Both the position numbers and the translations under genes were made by a program. The notes below the pieces were generated by a model. That model saw nothing but the letters and a program-made list of their open reading frames with translations. It did no database searches and was not told where the DNA came from. A stretch of 6,709 nt of DNA, taken from contig MGOB01000018.1 in the NCBI GenBank assembly GCA_001796995.1, positions 1 through 6,709 of the forward strand, in the 5' to 3' direction. Positions 1 through 5,164 of the stretch are shown one piece after another (within the stretch, counting starts at the first letter, position 1; the number at the start of each line of letters is the position of its first letter). The stretch is from Chloroflexi bacterium RBG_16_68_14 (GTDB lineage: Bacteria > Chloroflexota > Dehalococcoidia > DSTF01 > RBG-16-68-14).

Positions 1-16
1 CCGCCGTAGGCCGTAC

Positions 17-64
17 CCGCCGTAGGGGCAGGTTTGAAACCTGCCCCTACGCCCTGCCCCTACG
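17..64. repeat. REP-like palindrome with an extra half-unit
   Basis: A perfect inverted repeat has 15-base arms at 21-35 and 37-51 around a single central base (36). The arm core is GTAGGGGCAGG. A third copy of the right arm, CCTGCCCCTACG, follows at 53-64, and CCGCCGTAGG occurs twice at 1-10 and 17-26. The element starts directly after the stop codon of the microprotein gene on the minus strand. It could form a strong hairpin at the 3' end of that transcript, but there is no T-run, so it looks more like a dispersed REP-type element that may protect mRNA ends than a standard intrinsic terminator. Similar GGGGCAGG/CCTGCCCC palindromes are common intergenic repeats in GC-rich environmental genomes. 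That comparison is from general knowledge, not a search. Confidence 0.75.
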
Positions 65-163
65 CTAGGCCCCGTACACCCCCACGATGACGAGGACGGC
101 GATGAGCACCACCGCCAGCGTCAGGTAGAGGGCGTAGAGCGCGAGTCGGGGCGGCTCGCTCAT
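65..163 (-). CDS. Small single-pass membrane protein, 32 aa, coupled to the oxidoreductase
   Basis: This short frame reads ATG at 163-161 to TAG at 67-65. Its ATG overlaps the TGA stop of the upstream oxidoreductase gene as ATGA, and a consensus GGAGG site (171-175) lies 7 bases before it, inside the end of that gene. The peptide begins MSEPPR. From about residue 7 to 31 it is almost entirely Leu, Val, Ala, Ile, Tyr and Gly, with no charged residue: one transmembrane helix. No known family is recognisable. The overlap, ideal ribosome site and hydrophobicity together argue for a real gene, not chance. By analogy with small subunits of membrane complexes such as CydX or KdpF, it may pack against the membrane domain of its neighbour; that role is inference. 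It could also be a chance hydrophobic frame, since GC-rich DNA favours Val, Ala and Leu codons. Confidence 0.62.
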   Translation of the reverse strand: MSEPPRLALYALYLTLAVVLIAVLVIVGVYGA

Positions 164-2250
164 GACTCACCCTCCGGCGGATCGACCGCCGCCGCGATGG
201 GCTCGCGCGCCTGAGGCGGGCCGATGACCGCCTGCTCCAGCAGCTCGGCGACGTCGTAGGTCCTCATCTGCCTCGCCTCGTCCCGCTCCACGGAGGGGAT
301 GCCGTCCTCGAACATCTGGACGCAGAAGGGGCAGTTGACGGCGACGATGCCGGAGCCAGTCTTGCGGGCGGCCTCCTGCGCCTGGGAGCAGCGGGCGTGG
401 TTGATCCGCTGGCCCTTGCTCTCCTCCACCCACATGTGGGCGCCGCCGGCGCCGCAGCAGAAGCCCCGCTCCCGGCAGTGGCCCTCGATCTCCTCCAGGC
501 AGGCGCCCGGGATGCCCTTGATGATCTCGCGCGGCGCGTCGTAGATGCTGTTGTGGCGGCCCAGGAAGCAGGAGTCGTGGTAGGTGATCTTCTCGGCTAG
601 CTCATGGTCGACCTGCAAGCGGCCCGCCGCGAGCAGCTCGGCCAGCACCTCCGTGTGGTGGCGCACCTCGAAGTGGCCGCCGAACTGGGGGTACTCGTGC
701 TTCATGGTGTTGAAGCAGTGGGGGCAGGCGGCGATCACCTTCTGCGCGCCCCGCTGCTTGAAGGTCTCGATGTTCTGGCCGGCCTGGATCTGGAAGAGGT
801 ACTCGTTGCCCAGCCGGCGGGCCGGATCGCCGGAGCAGGTCTCCTCCTCGCCCAGGCAGCCGAAGCTGACGCCGGCCCGCTGGAGCAGGCGCGCCACCGC
901 CTGGGTCACCTTGATGTTGCGCTCCACCAGGGCGCCGGTGCAGCCGACCCAGAAGAGGTACTCCTGAGAGCCGTCGAACCTGGGGATCTCGAACTCCATC
1001 TGCTCCATCCAGGAGGTCCTGGTGAAGGCGGCGCCCGGCCAGGGGTGGCCCCGCTGCTCTAGCTGCATCAGGGTGGAGGCGGCCGTCTCCGGCATCTTCG
1101 CCTCGTCCATCACCAGGTAGCGGCGCAGGTCCATCAGCGCGGGCACGTGCTCGATCCAGACCGGGCACTGCTCCTGGCAGGCGCCGCAGTTGACGCAGTC
1201 CCAGATCGAGTTGTAGCCGACGGCATCGATGAGGTTGAGGGGCGCCACCACGCTCCCGCCGGCCCCGACAGCCATGACCCCCGCCACCTCCCGCTCCGCC
1301 ACCCGGCGGATGTCGTGCATGATCTCCTTGGGCGAGAGGTCCTTGCCCGTGTTGGAGGCGGGGCAGGCCACCTCGCAGCGGCCGCACTCGGTACAGGTGT
1401 AGGCATCCAGGATCTGCTTCCAGGAGAAGTCCTGGAGCCTGCCCACGCCGAAGACCTCGCGCTCCTCCAGGTTCGGGATGGGCTGGAGGACGCCGGTAGG
1501 GGTGAGCCGGCGGAAGAAGACGTTGATGGGCGCGGTGAGGATGTGGGAGTGCTTCGATATCGGCAGGTAGGCGAGGAAGACCAGGAAGTCCACCAGGTGG
1601 AGATACCACCAGCTCGCGTGGAGCGCCTCGCCGGTGCCCACGCCCATGCCGATGCGGTCCCAGAGGTTCGCCAGGCCGAAGGCGAAGAACGAGAACGCGT
1701 CCCGGTCCCCGCGGTCGAGCAAGATCAGGAAGCTGTTGGTGAGGACGTCGCTCACCATCAGGAACCAGATGAGAAAGAGGATGACCCAGGCGTCCCAGTT
1801 GAAGGTGAGCCGGCGCGGCCGGGTCACCAGGCGCTGGAAGGCCGCCAGGCCCACGCCGACGATGACCAGCACGTCGAAGAGGTCCATCACCGGCCGGTAG
1901 ACGGTGTAGACGATGCCGAAGATGCTCTGGAGGCTGATGTCCTCGTGGAAGCCGTCGAGCAGGAAGTTCAGGGTGCGGACCTGGAGGGTGATGAACCCCC
2001 AGAAGATCATGGTGTGGAGCAGGCCGGCGTACCAGTAGCTGGGGCGGTTCACCCGGAGCGTGCCCAGCACGTAGGCTGGGAAGGTGGCGACGCGCTCCCA
2101 GATGTCGCGGAGGGAGCCCAGCCGGTTCTCCCACCTCGCGCGGAGGATGACCAGCGCCCGCACGCCCGCCAGGAAGAGGAAGAGGGAGATGAAGCCGCTG
2201 AGGGCCAGATAGAAGCCGATGTTGCCCGGAAACGATATGGATGGAGCCAT
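160..2250 (-). CDS. Membrane-bound iron-sulfur oxidoreductase (EMO/HdrD-like: NarI-type cytochrome b, two 4Fe-4S clusters, two CCG domains)
   Basis: This protein probably moves electrons between a soluble donor and menaquinone at the cytoplasmic membrane. Numbering is from the ATG at 2250 (696 aa). Residues 1-240 contain about five hydrophobic helices (near 11-35, 73-98, 121-141, 153-178, 216-232), with His79, His218, His234 and His236 as candidate haem b ligands, as in the NarI family. Two ferredoxin motifs follow: Cys286/289/292/296 (CTECGRCEVACP) and Cys352/355/358/362 (CVNCGACQEQCP). Two CCG domains of the HdrD/GlpC type come next: Cys437...Cys465, Cys472 (CSGDP in place of CCG), Cys509-x2-Cys512, and Cys561, Cys598-Cys599 (CCGAGG), Cys640-x2-Cys643. 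Related proteins include EtfAB:menaquinone oxidoreductase of fatty-acid-oxidising bacteria and mycobacterial Rv0338c. No ETF or acyl-CoA dehydrogenase gene is in view, so the donor is inferred. A TTG at 2253-2251 could add one residue; ATG is preferred. Confidence 0.93.
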   Translation of the reverse strand: MAPSISFPGNIGFYLALSGFISLFLFLAGVRALVILRARWENRLGSLRDIWERVATFPAYVLGTLRVNRPSYWYAGLLHTMIFWGFITLQVRTLNFLLDGFHEDISLQSIFGIVYTVYRPVMDLFDVLVIVGVGLAAFQRLVTRPRRLTFNWDAWVILFLIWFLMVSDVLTNSFLILLDRGDRDAFSFFAFGLANLWDRIGMGVGTGEALHASWWYLHLVDFLVFLAYLPISKHSHILTAPINVFFRRLTPTGVLQPIPNLEEREVFGVGRLQDFSWKQILDAYTCTECGRCEVACPASNTGKDLSPKEIMHDIRRVAEREVAGVMAVGAGGSVVAPLNLIDAVGYNSIWDCVNCGACQEQCPVWIEHVPALMDLRRYLVMDEAKMPETAASTLMQLEQRGHPWPGAAFTRTSWMEQMEFEIPRFDGSQEYLFWVGCTGALVERNIKVTQAVARLLQRAGVSFGCLGEEETCSGDPARRLGNEYLFQIQAGQNIETFKQRGAQKVIAACPHCFNTMKHEYPQFGGHFEVRHHTEVLAELLAAGRLQVDHELAEKITYHDSCFLGRHNSIYDAPREIIKGIPGACLEEIEGHCRERGFCCGAGGAHMWVEESKGQRINHARCSQAQEAARKTGSGIVAVNCPFCVQMFEDGIPSVERDEARQMRTYDVAELLEQAVIGPPQAREPIAAAVDPPEGES
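171..175 (-). promoter_or_regulatory. Strong Shine-Dalgarno site of the microprotein
   Basis: Reading the minus strand, GGAGG is followed by seven bases (GTGAGTC) and then the ATG at 163-161. It lies within the last codons of the oxidoreductase gene (Pro-Pro-Glu-Gly-Glu-Ser end). The site is better than those of the larger genes in this window, and it decides the start of the 32-codon frame. Confidence 0.7.
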
Positions 2251-2296
2251 CAACGTGTGTTCCGCAGCGCAGGCGGTTGGGTCACTAACACGTCGA

Positions 2297-2326
2297 ATGA
2301 TAACTTTTGACTGAAAGTATAGTCAA
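2297..2326 (-). promoter_or_regulatory. Sigma-70-like promoter of the oxidoreductase/microprotein operon
   Basis: On the minus strand, TTGACT (2326-2321, 5/6 to the -35 consensus) is separated by 18 bases from TATCAT (2302-2297, 5/6 to the -10 consensus). Transcription would start near 2290, giving a leader of about 40 bases before the ATG at 2250. The AT-rich stretch 2296-2327 stands out in this GC-rich region. It lies in the 108-bp gap after the HD-GYP gene, so the oxidoreductase need not depend on readthrough. Confidence 0.6.
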
Positions 2327-2327
2327 A
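2306..2327. promoter_or_regulatory. Operator-like inverted repeat over the -35 box
   Basis: Perfect 7-base arms TTTGACT (2306-2312) and AGTCAAA (2321-2327) flank 8 bases. The right arm contains the -35 hexamer on the minus strand and the left arm lies in the promoter spacer. A dimeric repressor bound here would block RNA polymerase. The size and TTGAC/GTCAA type of arm fit TetR-family operators, which often control beta-oxidation genes, but no regulator gene is in the window and the protein is not identified. Confidence 0.5.
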
Positions 2328-2344
2328 CCGCTGGGCGAGAGCGG
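2328..2344 (-). terminator. Weak hairpin after the HD-GYP gene, possible terminator
   Basis: Arms CCGCT (2328-2332) and AGCGG (2340-2344) enclose a 7-base loop, 14 bases past the stop codon of the HD-GYP gene. On the minus strand the stem is followed by TTTGACTATACTTT, which is T-rich but not a clean U-run. It may be a weak intrinsic terminator that separates the HD-GYP gene from the downstream promoter. Confidence 0.3.
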
Positions 2345-2358
2345 GCGAAGAGGCGACG

Positions 2359-4044
2359 TCAGGCAGCCCGTTCCGCCATCGAGAGCTGGCGGGCCATGAG
2401 CCGCGAAAACGCCTCCACGACGCTCGGGTCGAACTGGATGTTGGCGTTACGCTGGATCTCGCTCAGCGCCTCCTCGGGCGGCATCGCCTGGCGGTAGGGC
2501 CGGTCGGAGGTCATGGCGTCGTAGGAGTCGACCACGGTGAAGATGCGGGCCTCCAGGGGGATGGCGGCGCCCTCCAGGCCGAAGGGGTAGCCGCTGCCGT
2601 CGAAGCGCTCGTGGTGGTAGAGGAGGATGGGCATCGCCCCCTCCAGGAACTCGACCTTCGAGATCATCAGCCCGGCCAGGAGCGGGTGCTTCTGCATCGC
2701 CGCCCACTCCGACTCGTCGAGAACGTCAGGCTTGTGCAGCACCTCGTCCGGCACGCCGATCTTCCCCACATCGTGGAGGAGGGCGCCCCGCTCGATGTCC
2801 ACCAGCCGCTCCTTGGGGACGTCCATCTCCTTAGCGAGAGCGACGGTGAGCTGGGCCACCCGCTCTGAGTGGCCGTGGGTGACGGCGTCCTTGGTGTCCA
2901 GCGCCGCCACCAGCACCTTCAGGGTGCTGTCGTAGCTCAGCTCCAGCTCCTGGGCGTGGTTGCGCACCTTGGTGAAGAGCCGGGCCTGCTCCACCGCCAT
3001 CGCCGCCTGGGCAGCCATCTCCTCCACCATCTGCACCTTGGGCCCCTCGAATGTCCCCTGCGCCCTGCCCCGGATCGCCATGACCACGCCCATGACCCGC
3101 TCGCGGCCGGGGATGGCCACGCACAGGACACAGACGGGAGCCTGCTTCTTCGGCTCATAGCCCAGCACGGAGACGTACGGGAAGCTGGCCAGCTCGGCCT
3201 GCACCGATTCGCCGGTGCCGGCGCAACGGCGCATGTACCACTCCTCCACCCTTCGGTGGTGCTGGGCGCTGGTGTTCGCCCTGCGGTCGAAGCTCGCCTT
3301 CACCAGCAGGTCCTTGCCCCGCTCCTCTACCAGCACGGCGACGCCCAGTTGGGCGCGGGTATAGAGGGCGGCGTCCCGCGCCAGTTGCGCCAAGGCATCC
3401 GTCACGTCCAGGGTAGACCGGACGGCCTGGCCGGTGCGGTAGAGGTAGAGCAGCCGGTCGTACTCGCTCTTCAGGCCTCGGATGGCTATCCAGAGGATGA
3501 CGGGGAGGGCGAGCAGCAGCCCGGCGCCGCCCGCGACGGTGAGGACGAGCAGCTCACGCCGGCTGCTATCCACAGATTCGGCGATGGGCCCGTAGTCCTG
3601 CTGGACCTCGAGGACGGCACCCGAGCCGAGGCGGGTGTAGCCTACCAGCACATCGCCTTCGGGGGGGCTTGTCTTGTGGACGACCACGTCCCCCGCGGCT
3701 GTCCGCGCCAGCGCCTGTGAGTCTGCCTCGACGGCCTGGCCGTCATCGGTGGCGGCCAGTAACCGGCCGTCGCTGCTCCAGAGCCGGATCGCCTGCACCT
3801 GATCGCCCAGCAGCCCGCCGGCAGCCTCGTCGAAGGAGCTGAGCCCGGCTTGGTCCAGGTCGCCCGCCGTCCGCTCCAGTGTCGGCGCCAAGTTGCGGCT
3901 GGCAAAGAGGGCCGCGTCCTCCTCCGCCTGCGCGCGGACGCTGTTGAAGCGGAGCACGAGGACGACCGTCCAGACAGCGGCGACGGCGAAGAGCGTCCAC
4001 GCCGCGAAGATGAGGAATAGCTTGGTAGTGGAGTGCTTGCCCAT
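2359..4044 (-). CDS. Membrane sensor with GAF and HD-GYP domains, probable c-di-GMP phosphodiesterase
   Basis: The 561-aa protein has a transmembrane helix at about 8-32, an extracytoplasmic region of about 130 residues (34-164, possibly Cache-like), and a second helix at about 165-188. A GAF domain follows (about 205-356), then a C-terminal HD-GYP domain (about 368-550). The catalytic set is complete: His392 (GHSER), His424-Asp425 in HDVGKIG, His453 (KHP), His477-His478-Glu479 leading to DGSGYP (482-487), Asp506 (VDSYDAM) and the RPYR motif near 515-518. It should hydrolyse the second messenger c-di-GMP in the cytoplasm in response to an outside signal and a GAF ligand; both signals are unknown. 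The position that is Glu in trinuclear HD-GYP enzymes seems to be Val388, which would suggest a binuclear metal site. Its ribosome site is weak. It is divergent from larE across a 286-bp structured gap. Confidence 0.93.
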   Translation of the reverse strand: MGKHSTTKLFLIFAAWTLFAVAAVWTVVLVLRFNSVRAQAEEDAALFASRNLAPTLERTAGDLDQAGLSSFDEAAGGLLGDQVQAIRLWSSDGRLLAATDDGQAVEADSQALARTAAGDVVVHKTSPPEGDVLVGYTRLGSGAVLEVQQDYGPIAESVDSSRRELLVLTVAGGAGLLLALPVILWIAIRGLKSEYDRLLYLYRTGQAVRSTLDVTDALAQLARDAALYTRAQLGVAVLVEERGKDLLVKASFDRRANTSAQHHRRVEEWYMRRCAGTGESVQAELASFPYVSVLGYEPKKQAPVCVLCVAIPGRERVMGVVMAIRGRAQGTFEGPKVQMVEEMAAQAAMAVEQARLFTKVRNHAQELELSYDSTLKVLVAALDTKDAVTHGHSERVAQLTVALAKEMDVPKERLVDIERGALLHDVGKIGVPDEVLHKPDVLDESEWAAMQKHPLLAGLMISKVEFLEGAMPILLYHHERFDGSGYPFGLEGAAIPLEARIFTVVDSYDAMTSDRPYRQAMPPEEALSEIQRNANIQFDPSVVEAFSRLMARQLSMAERAA

Positions 4045-4080
4045 CGACAGACTTGTGTCCCAGCCCTCTCACTTACGTAT

Positions 4081-4099
4081 CGGCCTCGCGAGGAGGCCG
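4081..4099. other. Hairpin in the leader region of the HD-GYP gene
   Basis: Perfect 7-base arms CGGCCTC (4081-4087) and GAGGCCG (4093-4099) surround a 5-base loop GCGAG. It ends exactly where the first 56-bp repeat begins and lies about 40 bases upstream of the HD-GYP start codon. It could be a leader hairpin or part of the repeat element; the second repeat copy has no matching hairpin. Confidence 0.45.
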
Positions 4100-4155
4100 C
4101 TTTAGGTGACCTGACAGACCTGTCAAGCGCATCTCGAATTGGCGAGGAGTGGCGT
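4100..4155. repeat. Direct repeat, copy 1 (56 bp)
   Basis: The stretch is identical to 4236-4291 except for A at 4148 versus G at 4284. Inside is the palindrome TGACAG-AC-CTGTCA (4112-4125), overlapping a short direct repeat GACCTG (4110-4115 and 4118-4123... as GACCTG-ACA-GACCTG, 9-bp period). The copy starts 55 bp upstream of the HD-GYP start codon. It may be a duplicated regulatory site or part of a dispersed repeat element. Confidence 0.85.
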
Positions 4156-4166
4156 CTCCCCAATTC
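4136..4166. other. Bulged hairpin spanning the edge of repeat copy 1
   Basis: GAATTGG (4136-4142) pairs with CCAATTC (4160-4166), and GGAG (4146-4149) pairs with CTCC (4156-4159), leaving a CGA bulge and a 6-base loop. The structure crosses the right edge of copy 1. Copy 2 lacks the right half and carries GGGG in place of GGAG, so only copy 1 can form it. Copy 1 may therefore be the complete version of the element. Confidence 0.4.
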
Positions 4167-4173
4167 CCCGTGG

Positions 4174-4212
4174 GACAGGCTTTAGCCTGTCGCCGTCGGG
4201 CTGAAGCCCGAC
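4174..4212. repeat. Tandem pair of REP-like palindromes
   Basis: Two perfect hairpins follow one another: GACAGGCT-TT-AGCCTGTC (4174-4191) and GTCGGGCT-GA-AGCCCGAC (4195-4212), three bases apart. Both share the core GGCT-NN-AGCC with different outer bases. Such paired palindromes are typical of dispersed REP-like repeats in GC-rich bacterial genomes. They sit exactly between the two 56-bp repeats. Confidence 0.75.
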
Positions 4213-4235
4213 CCGCAGTATTATTCAGCAGCCTC

Positions 4236-4291
4236 CTTTAGGTGACCTGACAGACCTGTCAAGCGCATCTCGAATTGGCGAGGGGTGGCGT
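4236..4291. repeat. Direct repeat, copy 2 (56 bp)
   Basis: This is the second copy of the sequence at 4100-4155, in the same orientation and 136 bp to the right, with one mismatch (4284). It contains the same TGACAG-AC-CTGTCA palindrome (4248-4261). The copy ends 39 bp before the larE start codon. Relative to transcription, the two copies face opposite ways toward their nearest genes. Confidence 0.85.
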
Positions 4292-4330
4292 TCGTGTTAA
4301 GGTTAAGATCAAGGCTGCGGGATCCGTCCG

Positions 4331-5164
4331 ATGAGCACTACCCTGACCAGCAAGCTGGCGCGACTGGATACGCTCCTGCGCGAGATGGGGTCCGCCCTGG
4401 TCGCCTTCTCCGGCGGCGTCGATAGCACCTTGGTCGCCGCGGCCGCCCACGACGCGCTGGGCGAGCGGGCGCTGGCCGTCACCGGCCTCTCGCCCTCGGT
4501 GCCCGCCTCGGAGGTGGCGGAGGCGCGGGAGCTGGCGCGCCTCATCGGCATCGCCCACGAGACGGTGGAGACGCACGAGATGGAGCGGCCGGGCTACGTG
4601 GAGAACTCGCCCCAGCGCTGCTTCCACTGCAAGACCGAGCTGTACGGCCTGCTGATAACCATGGCGCAGGAGCGCGGCTTCGCCCACGTGCTCGATGGCT
4701 GCAACCTGGACGACCTGGGCGACCACCGGCCGGGCCGCGCCGCCGCCGCCGAGCACAACGTGCGCAGCCCCCTCATCGAGGCCGGGCTCACGAAGGAGGA
4801 GATTCGCCAGCTCTCCCGCCAGCGCGGCCTGCCCACCTGGGACAAGCCGGCCATGGCCTGCCTCTCCTCTCGCATCCCCTACGGCACGCCCGTCACCGTC
4901 GAGGCGCTGGCGCGCATCGGCGCGGCCGAAGCGTTCCTGCGCTCGCTGGGCATCCGCCAGCTCCGCGTCCGCCACCACGGCGACGTGGCGCGCATCGAGC
5001 TGGAGCCGGAGGGGATGGAGGTCCTCATGCGCGACGGGAACCGGGAGCGGGCGGTGGAGCGGCTGAAGGAGCTGGGTTACCGCTACGTCACCCTGGATTT
5101 GGCGGGCTTCCGCTCCGGCAGCCTGAACGAGGTGCTGCCGCTGGAAGAGGTGCGGCAAGGCTAG
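4331..5164 (+). CDS. larE: LarE-type ATP-dependent sulfur transferase (PP-loop)
   Basis: LarE proteins adenylate a carboxylate of the pyridinium precursor and insert sulfur to build the nickel-pincer nucleotide cofactor, first known from lactate racemase. The 277-aa length is normal. The ATP-binding PP-loop is SGGVDST (27-33). Family signatures follow: RCFHCK (Cys97, Cys100), DGCNLDDLGDHRPGRAA (122-138), RSPLIEAGLTKEEIR, and KPAMACLSSRIPYG with Cys177 and Arg181. Cys177 is the likely counterpart of the sulfur-donating cysteine of Lactobacillus LarE, while Cys97/Cys100/Cys177 also fit the three-cysteine type that binds a 4Fe-4S cluster. An in-frame TAA at 4304-4306 and no earlier start codon fix the ATG; the ribosome site (GGGA, 8 bases ahead) is weak. 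No larB or larC is adjacent. The related NAD synthase/ExsB/TtuA-like PP-loop enzymes are less likely because of the RPG and ACLSSR motifs. Confidence 0.92.
   Translation: MSTTLTSKLARLDTLLREMGSALVAFSGGVDSTLVAAAAHDALGERALAVTGLSPSVPASEVAEARELARLIGIAHETVETHEMERPGYVENSPQRCFHCKTELYGLLITMAQERGFAHVLDGCNLDDLGDHRPGRAAAAEHNVRSPLIEAGLTKEEIRQLSRQRGLPTWDKPAMACLSSRIPYGTPVTVEALARIGAAEAFLRSLGIRQLRVRHHGDVARIELEPEGMEVLMRDGNRERAVERLKELGYRYVTLDLAGFRSGSLNEVLPLEEVRQG

Larger units (their letters stand above)
4045..4330. other. Structured divergent intergenic region between the HD-GYP gene and larE
   Basis: No convincing coding frame is present. Right of the HD-GYP start the order is: a hairpin (4081-4099), the first copy of a 56-bp repeat, two REP-like palindromes, the second copy of the repeat, and about 40 bases leading into larE. 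Promoters for both genes should lie here, but I cannot place a -35/-10 pair with normal spacing. TTGACA occurs in each repeat on the minus strand (4125-4120 and 4261-4256) without a good -10 box 16-18 bases away. TAAGAT at 4304-4309 is a weak -10 candidate for larE. Confidence 0.6.

Noticed and set aside
602..2134. 510-codon frame on the minus strand inside the oxidoreductase gene
   Set aside because: It is a shifted frame of the real gene, dominated by Arg, Gly, Pro and Leu, with no recognisable domain.
1147..2310. Long open frame (387 codons) on the plus strand opposite the oxidoreductase gene
   Set aside because: It is antisense to a gene with clear cofactor motifs, is full of Asp, Glu, Val, Gly and His as expected for a GC-rich shadow frame, and matches no domain.
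3661..3667. Run of seven G in the HD-GYP gene, a possible phase-variation tract
   Set aside because: It encodes two prolines in a linker of the sensor domain, is short for a contingency locus, and such runs are expected in GC-rich DNA.
2869..3720. 283-codon plus-strand frame opposite the HD-GYP gene
   Set aside because: It is an antisense shadow of a gene with intact catalytic motifs and shows no domain of its own.
4112..4125. TTGACA in the 56-bp repeat as a -35 box for the HD-GYP gene
   Set aside because: With 16-18 bases of spacing the downstream sequence reads AAAGCG or similar, which is not a -10 box; a regulatory palindrome is a better reading.
4100..4291. CRISPR array
   Set aside because: There are only two repeat units, each 56 bp, with an 80-bp spacer made of palindromes and no cas gene in view.
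4259..5158. 299-codon minus-strand frame opposite larE
   Set aside because: It is a shadow of larE with low-complexity Gln/Ala/His/Gly/Arg content, and its start lies inside the GNAT-larE overlap zone.
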